From Zingiber officinale (Eukaryota > Streptophyta > Magnoliopsida > Zingiberales > Zingiberaceae): 64,000 nt of DNA. The stretch is taken from the NCBI RefSeq assembly GCF_018446385.1, contig NC_056000.1, positions 77,944,688-78,008,687 on the forward strand. Reading direction: 5' to 3'. Below the pieces are notes generated by a model that was given only the letters and a program-made list of their open reading frames with translations, did not search any database and was not told where the DNA came from. Shown in pieces: positions 60,418 through 64,000 of the stretch. The translations under genes and the position numbers were made by a program. The first letter of the stretch is position 1. Every line of letters starts with the position of its first letter.

Positions 60418-63400
60418 GCCTAAGCTATTTTGCGGTTCTAATTATTTTTGCTGCTTCCGCTACTCGGAAAATTCCGGAAAAATATCTAAAAAATCCAGAA
60501 AAATCATAGAATATTCATAATGCAGTTTCAAGAATTTTTAGGCGTTACAATCCCTCATACCTTATAAAAAGTTCGTCCTCGAACTTAGAATAATTCTGGG
60601 TACTTCTATCTCATGCTGACTTCTGTCTCCCAAGTTGCCTCTTCTGCTGTGTGACTGTGCCAAATAACTTTGACTAATGGTACTTCCTTGTTCCGTAATT
60701 TCCTAACTGCTCGGTCTATTATCTGAATAGGCCGACTATCATAGCTGAGGTCTTCGCGGATCTGTACCGACTGGGGCTCAATCACCTGGGTGGCATCTGG
60801 GGTATGCTTCTTCAGCATAGAGACATGAAATACGTTGTGGACAGCTGACATTTCCTGCGGTAGCTCTAGCTCATATGCTACCTTGCCCACTCTTCTGCTG
60901 ATAAGGTATGGTCCCACATATCTGGGACTTAGCTTGCCCTTCTTCCCAAAACGCATTACTCCCTTCATGGGAGCTACTCTGAGGAACACTGAATCCCCAA
61001 CTGAAAACTCTAAGGGTCTGCGCCGTGTATCAGCATAGCTCTTCTGGCGGCTCTGAGCTGTCTCTATCCTCTGGCGGATCTGCTGTCTGAAGCTCTAGTT
61101 CTTTCTGTTCACCACTCTCATACCAGCAGATTGGAGATCTACACCTCCGCCCATAGAGAGCCTCATAAGGTGTCATGCCGATAGTGGCCTGATAGCTGTT
61201 GTTGTATGCAAATTCTGCTAAGCTCAGATATTTGCACCAACTTCCCTTGAAGTCTAGGGCACACGCTCGGAGCATATCTTCGAGTACCTGATTTACTCGC
61301 TCCGTCTGACCATCTGTCTGAGGATGGAATGCTGTGCTGAACTTTACTGACTGTACACACTCCCAGAAGTGTTAGGTAAATCTACTGTCTCTGTCCGAAA
61401 TGATGGTTCGTGGGACTCCATGTAGTCTGACGATCTCCTGGAGATACAACTGAGCTAGCTTCTCCATGGAGTAGGATATCTTGATAGCTAAGAAGTGGGC
61501 TGATTTAGTCAACCTGTCGACTATTACCCAGATGGCGTCAAAACCATTCGTGGTTCTGGGCAGTCCCACTATGAAATCCATAGAGATATCCTCCCACTTC
61601 CATTCTGGAATCTGTATAGGCTGCAGAACTCCTCCTGGTCGCTGATGTTCTGCCTTGACCCTCTGACAGGTGAGGCAGATGCTAACATATCTGGCGATGT
61701 CTCGCTTCATCCCGGGCCACCAAAAATGGTTCTTCAGGTCTTGATACATTTTGGTAGAACCTAGATGCATCGCATAGGGAGTCTTGTGAGCCTCATCTAA
61801 AATCTGTCTCCGTAGCTCCTCCTAATCTGGAACACAGAGTCTGTCACCAAAATACAACACCCCGCTATCGGACACTCTGAATTCTCTACTTTCTGATTCT
61901 GCTAGCCCTTGCTTGATTTTCTGAATTTCAGGGTCCTGCTCCTGAGCTGACTGAATATCACCAAGCAAGGTAGACTCTAAGGTCATAGTAGAGAGCTATC
62001 CAACAATGAGTTCGAGACCAAAATCTACGATCTCCTTCTGTAGGGGCGGTGACATGGCTGTAAGAGATAATAAGGTAGCACTGGATTTTCTGCTAAGTGC
62101 GTCGGCTACCTTATTGGCTTTCCCTGGATGGTAGAGGATGTCTATATCGTAGTCTTTGACCAGCTCAAGTCATCTAAGCTGTCGCATGTTCAGATCTTTC
62201 TGAGTGAAGAAGTACTTCAAACTCTGATGATCTGTATACACTCTGCACTGAGCTCCATATAAGTAATGTCTCCAAATTTTGAGAGCGAACACTACTGCTG
62301 CAAGCTCAAGGTCATGAGTAGGGTAATTCTTCTCATAATCCTTGAGTTGTCTGGAGGCATAGGCGATCACCTTGCCGTTTTGCATCAGTACTGCTCCTAG
62401 TCCCAACTTAGAGGCATCACTATAGATGTCAAAGCTGCTGGTGTTGTCTGGTAGAGCCAAAATGGGAGCACTGGTCAATCTCCTTTTGAGCTCGCTGAAG
62501 CTGTTCTCACAGTCCTCTGTCCACTGAAATTTCCTGTTCTTTCTGGTAAGAGCTGTCAGTGGGGAGGCTATCCTGGAGAAGTCCTCTACAAACTTTCTGT
62601 AATATCCTGCTAATCCCAGACGTTCTTAGGTCTCTTCCAGTTACTTACTGCTTCTATCTTGCTGGGATCTACCATAATACCATCCTTTGAGATGATGTGA
62701 CCCAGGAAGGACACTTGATCTAGCCAAAATTCACATTTCGTGAACTTGGCGTATAGCTGGTTCTGCTGAAGGGTCTGCAATACTAGTTTCAGGTGCTCTG
62801 CGTGTTCTTCCTGAGTTCCTGAGTAGATAAGAATGTCATCGATAAACACAATAACAAACTTATCTAAATACTCCCTGAATACTCTGTTCATGAGATCCAT
62901 GAATGTAGCTGGAGCATTGGTCACGCCAAAGGGCATGACTACGAACTCGTAGTGTCCATATCTCTAAATGCTGTCTTGGGTATATCCCCTTCTTTAACCT
63001 TCACCTGATGATAACCTGATCTGAGATCTATCTTAGAGAACACTGCTGCTCCCTTCAGCTGGTCGAACAGGTCATCGATTCTGGGAAGGGGATACCTGTT
63101 CTTGATCGTGACTTGGTTCAGTGATCTGTAGTCTATGCACAGTCGCATGCTTCCATCCTTCTTCTTCACGAACAATACAGGCGCTCCCCATGGTGAGTGA
63201 CTCGGGCGTATGAAACCCTTGTCAAGCAGCTCCTGTAGTTGCTCCTGAAGTTCCTTCAGTTCTGCTGGAGCCATGCGATAAGGCGCTTTGGAGATAGGAT
63301 TTGTACCAGGAATGAGCTCTATCTCAAAGTCAATCTCCCTGTCTGGAGCTAAGCCTGGTAACTCTTCATGGAAGACTGCTGGGTAGTCACATACGACTCG

Positions 63401-64000
63401 AACCTCTGCTAGCTGTTGGTTCTTGTCCTGGCTGGCGTTGACTACATGTGCTAGGAATCCTGTACATCCTGAATCCAGTAGCTTCTATGCTTTCATAGCT
63501 GAGAGAAACTTCTTGGCCTTTCTCTTTGGTTCCCCGCTGTATTCAAATTGCACTGTCGCTTCAGGTTGGAAGATGACTTTCTATTTACGGCACTCTATGG
63601 TAGCACCGTACTTGATCAGAAAGTCCATTCCAAAGATAACGTCATAGTCGGTCATCTCTAGCACTATCAAATCACAAAAGAGCTCTCTGTCTGCTATAAT
63701 GACCGGCACTGCTCTGAGCCAGAGCGTGGATGTCATGATCTCTCCTGAAGGTAGTGCCGTCAAAAACTGACCACTGAGTACTTCTGTGGGTATTTCTGAC
63801 TTTTCGGAGAACATCCTGGCTATATATGAATGGGTTGCCCCAGTATCAAATAGAACAGTAGCACTATACTGAAAAATGCTAATCTGACCTGTGACAACTG
63901 TCGAGGCATTGGCTACGTCCTCTCTGGTGAGTGAGTAGATCCTCGCATTCGCCATAGCTGGAGGGGCTTCTAATCTGCCCTAGCTGATAAGTGGACCTTT

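Larger units (their letters stand above)
58237..60549 (-). repeat. 3' LTR of element C (2.31 kb)
   Basis: The plus strand starts TGTAACGACCC and ends GGCGTTACA, so the ends form the inverted pair TGTAACG/CGTTACA. On the minus strand it follows AAGGTATGAGGGAT, a typical polypurine position. Inside are five GATCGGTC palindromes (58475-58705) and a tRNA-like segment near 60361-60417. Confidence 0.85.
58237..64000 (-). mobile_element. Ty3/Gypsy Tekay-like element C, 3' LTR and pol, running off the right edge
   Basis: On the minus strand, from right to left: an aspartic protease (LFDTGATHSYIA, about 63.8 kb), reverse transcriptase ([33 protein letters not shown]), RNase H ([20 protein letters not shown]), integrase (MDFIVGLPRTTNGFDAIWVI) and a chromodomain-like end (EEATWETEV), followed by a polypurine-like stretch and the 3' LTR (58237-60549). 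Pol is broken by several interruptions. Gag and the other LTR lie outside the window. It is inserted in element A's 3' LTR and is younger than it. Confidence 0.88.

Noticed and set aside
60361-60430. A tRNA gene
   Set aside because: A and B boxes are present, but I could not pair an acceptor stem or assign an anticodon arm, and it lies inside an LTR.

Overview
This is nuclear DNA of a flowering plant. Genes are split by short GT-AG introns, the products are plant-specific (NPF transporter, GRAS factor, zinc-ribbon/RING ligase, SRG1-type oxygenase), and most remaining DNA is LTR-retrotransposon sequence with initiator-tRNA-Met primer sites. The TFIIA large subunit reads most like the monocot form. 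A ginger-order monocot is my guess from the style of the repeats; the sequence does not prove it.

Layout. 1-4413: the 5' LTR and gag of a Copia element on the minus strand. 4677-5440: a tandem repeat of about 90 bp. 6357-30310 is the gene island with seven genes: an NPF5-like NRT1/PTR transporter (+), an SLC25 mitochondrial carrier (+), the TFIIA large subunit (+, 11 exons, with an old Copia scrap in its largest intron), an SRG1-like 2-oxoglutarate dioxygenase (+), a Fes1A-type HSP70 nucleotide-exchange factor (-), a zinc-ribbon/RING-H2/DUF1117 E3 ligase (+) and a LISCL-type GRAS factor (-). 30600-33460 is intergenic, with a minisatellite and a 159-bp foldback element. From about 33460 to the window end is a nested transposon cluster. 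A hAT fragment is cut by Ty3/Gypsy element 1 (5' LTR 34785-35554). Element 1 is cut by Tekay-like element A (5' LTR 37791-40471, 3' LTR from 55773). A contains element B, bounded by LTRs at 41572-44648 and 48194-51347 with a matching 5-bp target duplication. A's 3' LTR is cut by element C (minus strand), which leaves the window on the right.

The host genes do not form a pathway. They are independent loci for transport, basal transcription, chaperone cycling, ubiquitination and transcriptional control. The best regulatory observation is a step-type heat-shock element about 50 bp upstream of the Fes1A TATA box. The most unusual structural observations are arrays of GATCG-centred palindromes in unrelated repeats, and near-identical LTRs around coding regions that look non-functional, which suggests these copies moved with help from other elements. 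I found no convincing wholly new system. All exon boundaries were read by eye from splice signals, reading frame and remembered family sequences.
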